DNA of 64,000 nt. Source: Elysia crispata (lineage: Eukaryota; Mollusca; Gastropoda; Plakobranchidae). The notes below the pieces were generated by a model that made no database searches, had not been told where the DNA came from, and saw only the letters and a list, made by a program, of their open reading frames with translations. The stretch spans positions 62,001 to 126,000 of the forward strand of contig JAWDGP010006701.1 of assembly GCA_033675545.1 (NCBI GenBank), read 5' to 3'. This document shows positions 1-12,934 of this stretch, piece after piece. Position 1 is the stretch's first letter, and every line of letters starts with the position of its first letter. The position numbers were made by a program, and so were the translations under genes.

Positions 1-61
1 TCAGCCAATCTGGTATATTGTGCCTGATAATTATTCTTTTGCTACTCTCTTTTTATCTCAG

Positions 62-347
62 CACCTCTTATTGCTATTCTCCACTAAAAGCAAGCCGTTT
101 TTCCATGATTGTTTCACCTTCGGCCCCACCAGAGTTTGCCCGGTTTCTCGGAGTGGACTCCAGTAAGATGCCAGCGCCACAAGCTGCAGTGGATGAAAGC
201 CAGCCGGCGCCGGCTCTCCCTGCTGGGAATGGGCAACAGCAAAAACAGCAATCGGGAATCTCCGGAGTTCTGCTGACAAGCACTGCACTGCCCCAGACTT
301 CTCGCAGCGCTGTGGACAGCCTGATGAAGGCCACGAAGAGAGAGTAG
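62..347 (+). CDS. Terminal coding exon of an unrecognised gene (partial)
   Basis: A pyrimidine-rich stretch ending in AG at 60-61 is a good splice acceptor. The frame that follows stays open for about 95 codons to TAG at 345-347. The peptide is low in complexity: rich in Ser, Pro, Ala and Gln, with a short glutamine-rich patch, ending ...SLMKATKRE. I see no domain, and the segment looks like a disordered C-terminal tail. Two AATAAA signals follow within 75 bases, which fits a last exon. The upstream exons lie outside the window. I do not recognise the family. The frame upstream of 62 is hydrophobic and could be mistaken for a signal peptide, but it reads like intron. Confidence 0.55.
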
Positions 348-369
348 CCCGTGCTGCCCAGGGAAAAAA

Positions 370-420
370 AATAAATAAGATAATTGTGTTTGGTTTTCAG
401 AGTTATTCGGAAGCAATAAA
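370..420 (+). promoter_or_regulatory. Polyadenylation signals of the left-edge gene
   Basis: There are two AATAAA hexamers, at 370-375 and 415-420, shortly after the stop codon at 347. Either could direct cleavage. The spacing suggests a very short 3' UTR. Confidence 0.5.
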
Positions 421-3400
421 ATAAAACAACAAAACTAAGAGAAGTAAACTACATTTACATACTAGATTGTGTTCAGGGTAATAGGGTTGTACTGAGGATT
501 ACAACTGCGTTAAATAAAATTAATGTTTATTAAAATGCAAATATTCGACCTTCGTGGTCTTGAAACATTATTCAGCATGAAATCAGTGCGTTTGAGAATT
601 AAAAAAAAAAACACTTTTAAAACAAACGGCGAAGAGTGAAAAATTTATTGCGTCTGAAGGCCTACATTAATGTCAAAAGATAAATGAATATTAGAAACTG
701 GAAATACAACTCGATTGGATTTTTTTTATTATTTTACTTTATTTCATTTTTTTTGGGTGGGGAAGGGGGGAATAAAAACAAAGCAAAAACCGAAGGAATA
801 ATGTGAAGACCTGTCTTTATGAATCTATTTCTATGAGTTCTCTTGCAACTCTGTCATTTGTTTTGGTTTTAACAATACAATTGAGCATTTTCGTGTGGTT
901 CTGTTAGATCTATAATGTCAACTTGCACTCTAAGACGTACTTACTTTTCCATCCAAGCTAGAATAAAAAAAGCTGCTTTTTTAGGGGCAACACTAATTTT
1001 GTTTTCTTGTCACAATTAAAATTTATAATTTACAAACAGTTCGTTATTAAATAGCCCAGACATTTTAAACTTTGTAATAGTTGCCATTTTCTCTAAGGTC
1101 TCATGTCTTTTGACATCTATCCGATTGGTGTGGGGTTGTGGCACGGACAGAGTGGGGCGTGTTTATTTTCTATGGTTTTGAGCAAGGCAAGAATGGTGGA
1201 ACCACAAATTAAGGAAGAACGGACGGATACACAGACAGGCCCTTCGGGATGTCCCGGGTATTTTCGTAATTTTCCGGTGCCGCCATAACTGTTTTGGTCA
1301 AAGAAGGTGGAAGCTGTATTTTTGACTATTTATCCTATGTTGTAAACAATGGTGTTCTGTTGGAATATTGTCTAAAAAGAAGTTTCCTAAAATCTGAAAA
1401 TCATTTATTTTCATAATAAGTGCACATTTTTTAAAGTTTGCAGATTTTTTTAATGCGTTACTGCCTACAAGATTAAAATAAATAAGAAATGAGATCATTG
1501 TGGGTGTGTGAATAGGCCTATGTTGATGCTTGCTGATTTTATTTTGTTCAGATTTTTCTTGTTTCGAAAATTTTTCGAGGTACCGAACAGATTTTCTTTC
1601 CCTATATCTGACAGTAGAAGCTTTATATTTCTTGTTCATGTCTTTTAAGTTAAAATAGGTTTGGAGTCAAATTATAGAAACAAAATTCAATTGGTAAAAT
1701 ATTGCGTGCTTTAAATGTTTAAAAAAAATTGAGGTTTGTCTGCTCTCAGTTAACTATACTGTACTACTATACTACTCGTGTCTTTAAAATTTCAATATAT
1801 TCAAAATTTGATAATTGATCTGTCACAGGTTAGATGTATATCTACGATATCGTGCCACTAATGCATCGGATAGGCTAGGCACTAATTAGTCTAGCTTCGC
1901 TAAATAATTATTGTTTCACAATATTCAGAATATACTTTGTGAATTGTAGATCTAGCTCTAGTAATTTCAAGTAAATGGATCAATAGTCATTGCTTCGGGC
2001 GTTTTAATCAGACCCACTAGATCAAGATCTAGATCTAGATCTACATGGAAATAATTGAAACCATCTGTGCATCTGTTTTATTTTGAAGTAGTGGTTTTAA
2101 CTTTACAGGATAAGTTTGTGGATGTCGCATATTATTTAAGCGTTGTTGTTGTCGTTTTTTTTTTTTAATTATGATAATGAAATGTGAGAGGCCGTGAATT
2201 AGATAAAAAGACAGTTTCTCGATTTTTGTGAATTGAGAAAACTGTGGACTTAATTCACGGTAACAAATTAGCCACACTAGTTGTAAATTCTTATATATGG
2301 GCCATGAACAATGCTGGTGGGGTGTTCTTTTCATGCTTGTTGTCATGGAAAGGAAGCTTGTTGTGACCAAAACTAATACGTCGACGGTCTTAGAGGCCGC
2401 AAAACGAAAGGACAGAGAAATTGAAGTTTTTGCTCAGTCGCGTTTCTCATTAACATGTGGGTGGGACCGGTGTTGATTAAAGTAGTGCATGTCGTAATTT
2501 ATTAAACACATAATTATTTGATGAATTTTAAATACATAATTATAGTTGAAAGATGCTCCAAATATAAAGTAGGGATGTCAAAATTGTACCCATTTATTTA
2601 TTTGTGTGTGTGTATGTACCTGTGTGTTTTTGTTCATGCTTATTTCAGTGCTGTTGGTGTTGTTTTTTGAACTGGTTTTGCTCCATTTATGGTAATTCAT
2701 AATATTGCTGTAAACACAATCTTATTATTTAAAGTTTGTTGACCCTTGAAAAATAATTTTCTGTAGTCTAATACATTTAGTTTTTTTTTTATCTAGATGA
2801 GTTCTTTTTTTTAATATTAAAACAAGACGATATGCCAAGATCTATAAGATTTCCCATTGACAGAAAAAAAACATCAAAAGTATTGCCCTTTCCTTAACTT
2901 AGTGCCATGCAAAGGATTAGGAAAAGCATCACGAGCTTAAATCTATAACGCCTGCTTAAAAGTTTTTACGTTATTATCAATGATCAGAAGTGTTTATAGT
3001 TCAACCGAGAGGAGACTCCATAAAATGCCAAAGGAGGAAAGTAAGGGATATTTTGCAACACGATTATTCAAGCGGATGTCTCCTTACTTCCCATCTAATC
3101 TAATAAGATCATGTAATACAGGCATTTACATAATTCCTGATAAGCTTGGTTGCCTACTATGTGAACTTTTTTCTGATTGGCCATGGGAAATTAAGGTATG
3201 AATATTAAGAAATTTGTCTAGGTTTTAATCTTTGTTCTATAAATAAATTGAAACTTTATCCGGTCTATTAATGACAAATAAATAATAGTGCTATTACTAA
3301 ATTCGTCTAGTCAATGAAAAAGTTTATTATTGACATGAATCAATTTTCCAAAAGCCCCAAGCCCAATGAATTTCAAAGAAATATGCAGTTAGAATATGTC

Positions 3401-4222
3401 ATGAAATACTGAAATAAGAGAGTGGAGGGGGGCGCCCGCTTTAAGCTTTAGTTCATTAATTTAGAGAAATCTCTCGCTAGACGAATGAAGGCAATCTCGA
3501 AAGGTATGTTTAAAATCATGTTTCATTTAATCAAGAATATTCTTTAAACATTCATTTTGTTCAGATGAAATTGACTAAAATGTTGAAACAGTTGTTTAGT
3601 TGGTTGTTTTAGAGTTGTTTTTTTTTTAAATAGACTTGGGTTTTACTTGCTCACTCACTCACTGGTTACCGAGAAGATATAGAAAAAAAATGATGTTTTT
3701 GAAACGTCGAGTTCAATAAACTGGCTTTATGTTTGAAAAATTATTTTATGATTATTCCAAGCTATTTTAAAAATATTATTAAAATGCTTTAGCTAATGAG
3801 CTATTATGATTTACCTTGCAAAATGAGCGGCATTAATAGATCTACAAACCTAATTATGAGCAAGATGGCGACTTTGAAATCTTGAGCAATGAACGAAAGG
3901 CTACTTTTCTCATTTTTTTCTTTCTCAAATGTTGCCTCACATTGTTATGGCCCCCTGTAAAATATTGTTTGGTGACATGGTTAACAAAACGTTTTAGCTT
4001 GTACGGATATCGCATTTTGATTTGCTTTCCTGTCCCGTCCAAACAGTTAGCTGGTACACTTGAAGCTGGAAAAGAATTTTTTTTTTTTTTTTTTTGTTCA
4101 CACAGCGTAAAAAAATACTCTGTCTTGAGGAAAGCAAACACTAATGTTTTACTAATGTTATGATTATAATATTGTTATAATGATTATGGTATTATTGTTA
4201 TTATTCTTGTTGATGTTATTGG
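421..4222. other. AT-rich intergenic DNA, no gene seen
   Basis: Short open frames here have no recognisable domains and no convincing splice context. Homopolymer A and T runs are common. A short tandem array of AGATCT/TAGATC units lies near 2023-2042. Nothing else can be supported. Confidence 0.5.
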
Positions 4223-4590
<368 letters not shown>

Positions 4591-6383
4591 AAAGATCATT
4601 ATCATTTCTGATGTTTAATGTTCCCAATCAATCAGTCAATCTGTGACATTTCCTGTAGATGTACGTGCTTTCCTCCCTGTTTGACAAATAAAGCGCTGTC
4701 TTTCCCTCCTTATTTTGAAAACGGCAGTCACATTCATAGGCGTGCGTATTTTATTCTCGCCCTACCAATAGTTTTGAAAATTACTTGTTGCATTTCTAGC
4801 TGTGCATTAACGGTTTTGCCCTTTTAACTGGAAATAGTTTGCTATATATACAGTCATGTTAATCACATATTTTTAACGCTTGAAGATGGGCCAAATGAAA
4901 ATCATATTAAAGAATATCAAATCTATCCCCAAAACGGAATAATCTTATACGGTCAAGAAAAGTGACTGAAGTTACAATCACGCGATACAGAGAAACATGT
5001 TTCCTAACATCATACCAAAAAAGAGAGAAATAAAAAAAATTGTTGGATGTTAATTCATGTTGCCTTGACCTTTTTTTTTTCATTTTTGTTGTAATGTGGA
5101 CTAGCAGTGATGCCTCTTCAATGAGTATCAGAAGGGATGGAGGAAACTTGTTGGTGTTACTGGTGCTAGTAAATATATCGTGCCTTGCCCAGTGTTATCT
5201 CCACACCGTATTGTATTACATACAGTGACTTATATTTTATAGTCACTTATATAGTGACAAATAATTGCTTTTCTGGCTGTTTTCATCGCGTTTCGTGTTT
5301 TTACCTCGCAGTTTCTACCATAAGATCAGAAAACAAATATTATCTGATAAGGGCGAAAACTTCTCGTTTCATTGAAGAGGCCCACCAAATAGAAAATCAT
5401 TCCAAATATAACATTTTAGACAGAGAAGAGATCTCAAGATTAGATGCAATACTCGTCCACCCCTAACGTCTTATTATAGACTTTCGAATGCCCAAGTCTT
5501 TGTTATGAATATACAGCTTTACAATTTAGATCAATATCATAATCAAAACAGGTTGTTTAATAAATGGTAACAAGGGCATGAATGAAGTTTATTCAGGCAA
5601 CTGCACATAAAATGAGTTCTTCAACATCGTAGTTAAGGTCAAAATGCCCTTTGGAAAAAAAAAAAAACGTTTATTAGCCTCTTTTGGACATAGATTTAAC
5701 AATACAAGTGCCACATGGGGGATTTTTGTTCACAACTGTAGACAATTTTCAGCAGTTTACAATGGTTGTATTATACAAAATGTAATATAGGGTTGAAACT
5801 GAAAAATCATTACTTTACATTTAAACTTTAAAAATAATGACAAAAATTATCATGAAAAAACCCCACAAAACTCAATGTGAATTATTCATAGACCAAATTA
5901 AAGGAAAATTTACGATCAATCCATTCGGTTAAATCTTGCACTGTTCAATGGAATGCAGATCAAGTGATTTACTGATTATTAAGATATGAAGGAGGAAAAA
6001 AATTGCATTCATATTGATCGAAACTGAAATTTAAATTCAAATAACTTCACCATGTATGACTCTATGTAAATCATCAAATTAAACCTCAAAACCCAATGCA
6101 ATGAGCTAAATTAAGCACTGTTGATAAAATACAGATCAAGTGAATAACTAATTATTAAGAATTACATGTATCGCTGAAAAATTTACATCAAAATTGAAAT
6201 TTGAAAGTTCCACAACTATATTGACCATCATTGATCATGAAGAATATGCTGCAGAAATATTTTGGAAATATGTATAAAATAAGATAAATCATAGTGTGTA
6301 AACAAATTTAGTTTTAGTCTTTGAGAAGAAATAGTATATGTATCAAATCATTTCTTTTTAGCACTAGCAGCGCTTACATTAAT

Positions 6384-6432
<49 letters not shown>

Positions 6433-7899
6433 TGTAAATAATATAAAATATATACATAGAGATATTGTCTCCTCTCACTGCACCCCAAAAGCGGATCTGA
6501 TCTTTCTAATTATTTGGAACCTGAACACATTTTTAGGAGTAACTTTGCAACCATCATCTGATTTAGTGGCGTCAAAAATACTTTTGATGCTAAGCTTATT
6601 TTATGGCTTTTTACTCTTTTAGTCTTTTCGCTCCGTACGTCCTTGCTTGGATCTTTTCACTAAAATCCTTTCACACTTTGTATCCCTTTTTTTTGTTTGT
6701 TTGGTTGTTGTTGTTTTTTTTTTTTTGTCACGATTGGCAACTACCTGTTGTGCCATTCACCTGTCTTGCAGTGTTTCACATATTTATGGTTGATCTTAAA
6801 ATCAATGAGGCATTTCTCCTTTTGTTAATAAATGTACATTTTCTATAGCCATGTCTTGAAAGAGGCTTTCAACTGTTACCAGTTGGTAAGGTGTCAAGTT
6901 CTCAAAATCTCTCTGTCATTGTCAACTAAATCATCATCAAATGCTCCACCTCTTAAATCTCAGACAGTTTGTGACTTTCAACCAATTGTTTTTACAGAGG
7001 ACTTAAAAGCAGTCAAATCAAATCCCAGGGATTCAAATCAGTATTTTTTCACTAAAGAAACGTCAGAATCACAAGCTTTAAAGTTACCATCATCACGAAA
7101 CATCAACACAATTTCACACACTGATAAACCTTAACACCATGCCCCAGGCAAAAAGGGCTTCAAGATTTTCGTATAACTCATTGAAACGATTTTTCCCTAG
7201 CAGAAGTATAAAGATCTAATTCCTTTGAGCAAACAAAAAGCCGACCATTGGTCATTCTTGACAGCAGCCATTTTTCTCACATCAACTGTAAGTACCTCAA
7301 CAGCCAGCCCGATTAACCTACGTCTCTCTGCTGCTTGGAAAATCCTGAAGCAAGCATCTCTCCCCAGATTTTTTTCACCTCATTACACCATCTTGCTCGT
7401 TTCATGGAGAGTGTTTTGCAGCAGAAGAGTGTGCTAGCAAGAAATAAGTATTGCAAAATAGTTTTAAAAATTAGGACAGTATTCCCCTTTCAGTAACTCT
7501 TCTTTAAAGCAAGACATTTTTTCAATTAAAACATGTCATGACCACTGTTCGATCTGAAATTTAAAATGTCATTTTTCTAGTACCCCTCAATATAATTCAT
7601 TTCTATCAATATCGAAACACTGAACAGAAAACTCCACAAAAGTCTTTAAACAATACAAAATACTATTCTAAGCGAGTTTGAGAATTGTCACATACTATTT
7701 CAGCTTAAACAAAAGAGAATTTGGTACTATACGCCAAGTCATGTATGGAACTGTATACCACGACTAGCACATAGTAGCATCTTTTGATAGTGATGCTATG
7801 GTAGAAGCTGTCTGCCATATGTTATGGGCATATGATGCCTCTGTAAAATTTAGTGCCAGTCTTTCGTTTCATTTCAAAATCTTGAAGGGCATAACAGTG
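4591..7899. other. Intergenic DNA, no gene seen
   Basis: No open frame here carries a family signature. The longest, at 6832-7134 (+, 100 codons), is Ser/Lys-rich and has no recognisable domain. A dinucleotide array (AC then AT) occupies about 6382-6430. The stretch 5640-6300 is very A+T-rich. Confidence 0.45.
6382..6430. repeat. (AC)n(AT)n dinucleotide repeat
   Basis: A short ACACAC run passes directly into about 19 AT units. Confidence 0.9.
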
Positions 7900-9470
7900 T
7901 GATCCTGCAATGTTTTTTCAGAACCAATCAATACGGTGCCGCGCTCTGTACTTTAGCACAGGCGACCATGACCTTCCATGCATCTCTGTTCCGCGTCGCT
8001 TTCAGTGCATCTGCATTTTAGCCACTTCGTTTGTCCATCCAACATCTTTTAACCCTTTTTATCCCCGCTACGTTTTCCTTCAATCATTCCAGTTATCACA
8101 AGATGTTCTAGTTTCTCTCTTTCCATTCCATGGTTAGAAAAGGTTGCCTTGCATTACGTATTTTATAAATGTGAGTGATCTTGTTGTGTTGTCTTCTCGT
8201 ATCTCTGTTTCGTTTGATTTCTTTGCAGTCCATGAGTTCTCCGAAGGACTCACATTTCTGTTGCCTCAAGTTTTGTAACTGTTTTGAAATTGTCCAGGTC
8301 TCGCATCCAAACATCAGAATGGGTTCAATACAACATTCTAGGGCTCTCCTTCTTGTGTGAATGGAGACATTTATTTGTAAATAACGATTTCATTCTCTGG
8401 ACACTCTTTTTTGTTTGCGCTATTCTTGATGCAATTTCAGTGTTTTTGCGTCCATCGTTTGGTATTAAAGTACCTAAGTACAGTACATGTATTTGAATTG
8501 ATCCCTTTGCTTGAATTTGTTCCTAATGATAAATATGTTGATCTGTGGGCACTCATTGTTTCGACAGACGATTATTGCTTCTGTCTTTTTTTCTATTCAA
8601 TTCCAATCCTTTCTTTCTGCTTTCTCCTTTAACAATGTCTAATACATGTAAATGTTGCAAGTCTTCATATTCTGCAATTAATGCAGTGTCATTAGCGTAT
8701 CTCAAGTCCTTTAATTCCTGGGTATAATGTTGCGATTATATCAATTTCATAGTCTTCAAGTGTTTCTAAAAATTCCACTGATATATTGTCTGGATTTGCT
8801 GCTTTGCCTAACTTAATCTTTCTTATTGCTGCCTGGATCTCATCCTTCATGATGGTTAGACCAGCAGAACTGCGTTTAATCACATTGTAACGTTATCTGT
8901 GATCTTCGAAAAGGTTTTTTTTTCTATGTGCTCTGCCCTTACGTCTAGGTTTTTTTTCCCTTTTTCCACAATGATGTCACCTTTGGTTTTATTTTTTTTT
9001 TTACTAAGGCAACATGTGGATGAGCACGATCTCTTTCCACGCCAGAGATTTCTTCAATGTTTTGTACAATGTCTGTTCAGAACTTCTGTGGTATAGTTCG
9101 ATGTTTCTGCACTTGTCATTGATCCACTTCTCTTTGGCTTCATCACATTTTTCTTCTGTTTTACTTATGCCATGTTTCGTATTTTCTTTATTATATTTTA
9201 CTTGTACCCCCTTTTTTTTCTAACAGTAACACATGTACTATAGGTCCAAAATATTCCCTGCCATCCACTTTTGTTTTGCTTTCTTTTCGACTGTAGGTAT
9301 TTTTCCATTGTTCGTCCACTTCTACAGCTTAATTCTTCAAACTTATTTTGAACAGCCACAAGATACTTTTGTGTATTTCTTGGAGGGTCTGGTTGGATTT
9401 TAATAACGCCAAGCCAAGCCATGATGTTTTTACATTTACTTTGGGTTTTCTTGAGTTCCAGTTTTCCAGT
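7900..9470 (-). mobile_element. Degenerate non-LTR retrotransposon (LINE) with internal deletion
   Basis: Read on the minus strand, this matches in order the reverse-transcriptase polyprotein family common in mollusc and cnidarian genomes, often mis-annotated as craniofacial development protein 2-like or endonuclease-reverse transcriptase. About 9200-9420 gives a linker after the endonuclease (YLVAVQNKFEELS). About 9120 gives DEAKEKWINDKCRNIEL. About 8780-8850 gives the RT start (GKAANPDNISVEFLETL). Near 8720 the frame jumps from LEDYEIDIIATLYPGIK into the region around the catalytic box (RYANDTALIAE, normally RYADD), so roughly 200 RT residues are missing. About 8270-8310 gives FGCETWTISKQLQN. 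About 7930-8000 gives the C-terminal ATRNRDAWKVMVA block. There are many stops and frameshifts, so it is inactive. The 5' end is uncertain, and I could not identify a 3' tail or target duplication. Confidence 0.85.
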
Positions 9471-9839
9471 ATGCGATGTTTAAGAGACAGAAATTTAAAT
9501 TTAAAAAATCTAATCGAATATGAGCAACCGGAACACAAAATCCACTTGAATGATGAAACTCGAAGAATTTTTATGTAGTTCGAGTCGGCTTAACCTGATT
9601 AACAGAAAAGCGGCATAAGGGTGAGAAGGAAAAAATAAAAGATAGAGGACTGAGGAAAAACAAAAGGTAAGTGAAGATGGGTGGACGAAAAAATAGAAGG
9701 AATTAAGAGAAGAGGGATGCAAAATTAAGGCGAAACATGGTAAAACTGATTGCAAATAATAACTTATACGTGAGTCTCAAACTGACTACTAGCATATAAT
9801 ATCAACTGGTATCATTTGTTGAACATAGTTTGAGTCATA
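9471..9839. other. Intergenic DNA between LINE and MITE
   Basis: No coding signal. The purine-rich segment 9600-9740 resembles no family I know. Confidence 0.4.
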
Positions 9840-10016
9840 CAGTGGAATCCATTTAAAGTCAACATCTTTCAGGAAAACTCAGTCTCATTTCAAGTCATCT
9901 CTGGCAGTCCTATGTATTTTGTTTTTCTTTAAATTTAGCAATGGTCAAACTCAACTCTTGCTCAAAATCAACTAATTTTTTCGGCCATGTGGATTGACTT
10001 TAACCATATGATACTG
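9840..10016. mobile_element. Small TIR element (MITE), Tc1/pogo-like ends
   Basis: The left end, after a TA at 9838-9839, reads CAGTGGAATCCATTTAAAGT. The reverse complement of the right end, finishing at 10016, reads CAGTATCATATGGTTAAAGT. Both ends share CAGT, the TTAAAGTCAA core and a TCC segment. A CAG start after TA is typical of Tc1/mariner/pogo elements. No transposase is encoded, so the element is non-autonomous. A related end occurs at 26180. Confidence 0.5.
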
Positions 10017-10550
10017 TGTTAAGGAGTTACAATCTATACCTTAAGTTTCTCATAATAGTTATATCCATATTACACAGTATTAAGGAGTTACAATCTATAC
10101 CTTGAGTTTCTTATAATTTATATCCATATTACACTGTATTAAGGGGTTACAATCTATACCTTGAGTTTCTTATATCCATATTACACTGTATTAAGGAGTT
10201 GCAATCTATACCTTAATTTTCTTATAATAGTTATATCCATATTACACTGCATTAAGGAGTTACAATCTATACCTTGAATTTCTTATATCCATATTATACT
10301 GTATTAAGGAGTTACAATCTATACCTTGAATTTCTTATATCCATATTACACTGTATTAAGGAGTTACAATCTATATTTTGAGTTTCTTATATCCATATTA
10401 CACTGTATTAAGGAGTTACGATCTATACCTTGAGTTTCTTATTATCCATATTACACTGTATTAAGGAGTTACAATCTATACCTTAAGTTTCTTATATCTT
10501 TACAGTATTAAACTGTATTAAGCAGTTACAATCTATACCTTAAGTTTCTT
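10017..10550. repeat. Minisatellite, ~50-60 bp unit, about 10 copies
   Basis: Every copy carries ATTAAGGAGTTACAATCTAT, then a CCTTRAGTTTCTTAT block and an ATCCATATTACACTGT block. Units differ mainly by presence or absence of a short ATAATAGTT segment, which gives two length classes. Copies in the middle are nearly identical. The last copy, from about 10500, is more diverged. The array begins where the MITE ends. Confidence 0.92.
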
Positions 10551-11430
10551 AGTGTGAATTTTAATTTATAAAAAAAAATATTCATCTGACTGATTAACTT
10601 GAGGTAATGTAGAGGCTACCATTAGTATCAGTAATAACACACGTAATGCATTTAAATCAAATTTGAAGAAACAAATTTCTTATAGTATAAACTCACCAAA
10701 TGGTAATGTTATATATAATTATATATGTAATATATTGTACAACAGAGACCAACTATTAAGGACCAGAGTTTGTTCCAAAACAAAAGTCCAGCTTATGTTT
10801 ACTTTAATTATAAAATGACCTGAGTAAGCAGGACCAGAGGTTTGGACACATGTTAGTATTGTTACGCTATCTAGGAAGTCAATGACAAACTGTTTTTGGG
10901 GATATTCTTTCCATCCTTCAAGCTGTTGAATTGTCTTTTTCAACTCAAGGAAAAAGTAAGCCAATTTTATACATACCCAATTTAAAAAAAGGTAAGTGTT
11001 GTAATTACTAAATTCAAAAGAATGCCACTATGTACAAGTAAATTCATTTCCTTTTGGCATCTGCCCCATTTTATGATAAATATCAACTTTAGCTTTTACC
11101 ACACGCATTCATAGAATAAACAATAAGGCTTTTGAATAATTTTTTTTTTCACAAATTAAATTTTAATTATGCTATTTTGCAAAAGTTTTGGTAAACTTTC
11201 AAAAACACTTAGTTTGAGATTTGTAAAACAAAAGCACCTTAGAAACGTACATAAATGTACTGAATTCACATACTGAGTTTATTGCGTCCAAAGTTGTAAA
11301 AACTTTTCAATGTTAACTCTCCAGTGATTTAACTTCCCCTGACCTTCCCTACTTTTTTTTTAAATCTACCTTGAGGCACTCACATCTATCAGCCTTTCAT
11401 TTGCTGCTAACATAAATTTAATTTCAATAT

Positions 11431-11466
<36 letters not shown>

Positions 11467-12430
11467 ACAATTTTAACTCACTTGCACTATCAATATCTTA
11501 CTCTGAGTCATATATCTGGACTTTAAAAAAAAATTAAGCATTTATCATACCATTCTATGCAGTATGTTTGAATATTTCTTTCCAAGTGTACATCAAACAC
11601 AGTAAAATAAGAGTAAAGGTCTCATCCCAAATGCAATTCTAAAATTACTGTAAATTAATCTCCTAATGACAAAGTAAATATGATAAAAGTATATGATAAA
11701 ATATGATAAAAAGAATAAAATAGTTTACATATGTATTTTTTTTTCTCAAATATTCAAAGGCAAACTATCATCCTTTCATTTCAAAATGAAACAAAAAAAA
11801 TGTTATTATATGAGATAGTAACTATCTTTAATTTTATATAGAATAGAAATTATTTGCCTTTATCCAAAACTATGGAAATGAGTGGAAAGGATAAATCTAC
11901 TAGTATCAGATTGTGTTGTCAAAGAAATGCAACCAAGATTTATCTTTAACTGCCCCTAAATTGAATTGAATGTTTTACAATGAATAAGACTCACAAAGCA
12001 TCCAGAGAGTTGTAGAAGGTAATGCTTCTTTTTTGCCTGGAAACGTAAATTTCCATGCATTGAATAATTCTTCAGCAGCAAGAAAAAAATCTTCAGGAAA
12101 GCCAAATGAAGAGGTTTATATTTAAACATATTTCCCTTCATTAAAAATACATGCACAATAAGGAAACAATATTTTTAGATTATTTAATGTGATAACGAAA
12201 GTAAAGATCTGACAATTATTGAGAATGTGCTTAAAAATTGTTTCTATACCGGGTATATATACTTGATTTTTCACATTGGTGACTAAAATAATAATGATAA
12301 TATGTATTTTAATACATGTAGTTTTGATACAGACAATTTCTAGAACTTCTCCACTCCCCTCCAACCTCCTACCCCCCCCCAAAAAAAAATTAATATTAAA
12401 ACTCAGTTCAAAGCACTTCTAGTTCTATTT
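10551..12430. other. AT-rich intergenic DNA, no gene seen
   Basis: Nothing coding can be supported. An AT dinucleotide run lies at about 11433-11462, and a poly-C/poly-A run near 12370-12390. Confidence 0.45.
11433..11462. repeat. (AT)n dinucleotide repeat
   Basis: About 15 uninterrupted AT units. Confidence 0.9.
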
Positions 12431-12722
12431 CTAACAATCTGGCCCTACAGTTTTTCGCGGCCGCAAAATTTGACCTCTCCCGCAAAAAATGGCAAAATTT
12501 GGGATTTGTTTTTTTTCTGTCTTTGTCTCTATTAAAATAAAAATTGCGTGCGTCAGCTTGCCCAAACCAACAGAAACGCCAAGAAGAGTTTCAAAAAAAT
12601 AAAGCACTTCCCTGCTGTCTAAACTGGCAAAAAAAAAAAAGAGTTCTCGAAGTTTTAAAGATTCTTTCAGTTTCACTTGTAAACACTGCCGTACATGACG
12701 TGACTACAGCAAGCACCTAGAT

Positions 12723-12897
12723 TGGTGGTTCTTAACCTGATTTCGATCGAACCCCTGGGGTTCGGTGGATCGATCTCAGGCGTTCGGCAGAGCCAGTGAA
12801 AAAAAAAAACATATCTATGTCTTGAATTTGAAAAATATTTTATTTTATTTTTCACTAAAAAAAGGTTCGGTACCTACAACAAGATTAAGAACCACTG
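12723..12897. mobile_element. Non-autonomous hAT-type MITE
   Basis: The left end reads TGGTGGTTCTTAACCTG. The right end, reverse-complemented, reads CAGTGGTTCTTAATCTTG. The flanking 8-mers ACCTAGAT (12715-12722) and ATATAGAT (12898-12905) agree at 6 of 8 positions, as expected of a decayed 8-bp hAT target duplication. A CGAACCCCTGGGGTTCG palindrome sits just inside the left end, a pattern I associate with ZBED-type hAT elements. The element is 175 bp with no coding capacity. Confidence 0.7.
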
Positions 12898-12934
12898 ATA
12901 TAGATCTACATCTATTTCTTAATTAGTTTCTGTC

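Noticed and set aside
6832-7134. 100-codon plus-strand frame
   Set aside because: Low-complexity Ser/Lys-rich, no homologue recalled, no splice or promoter context.
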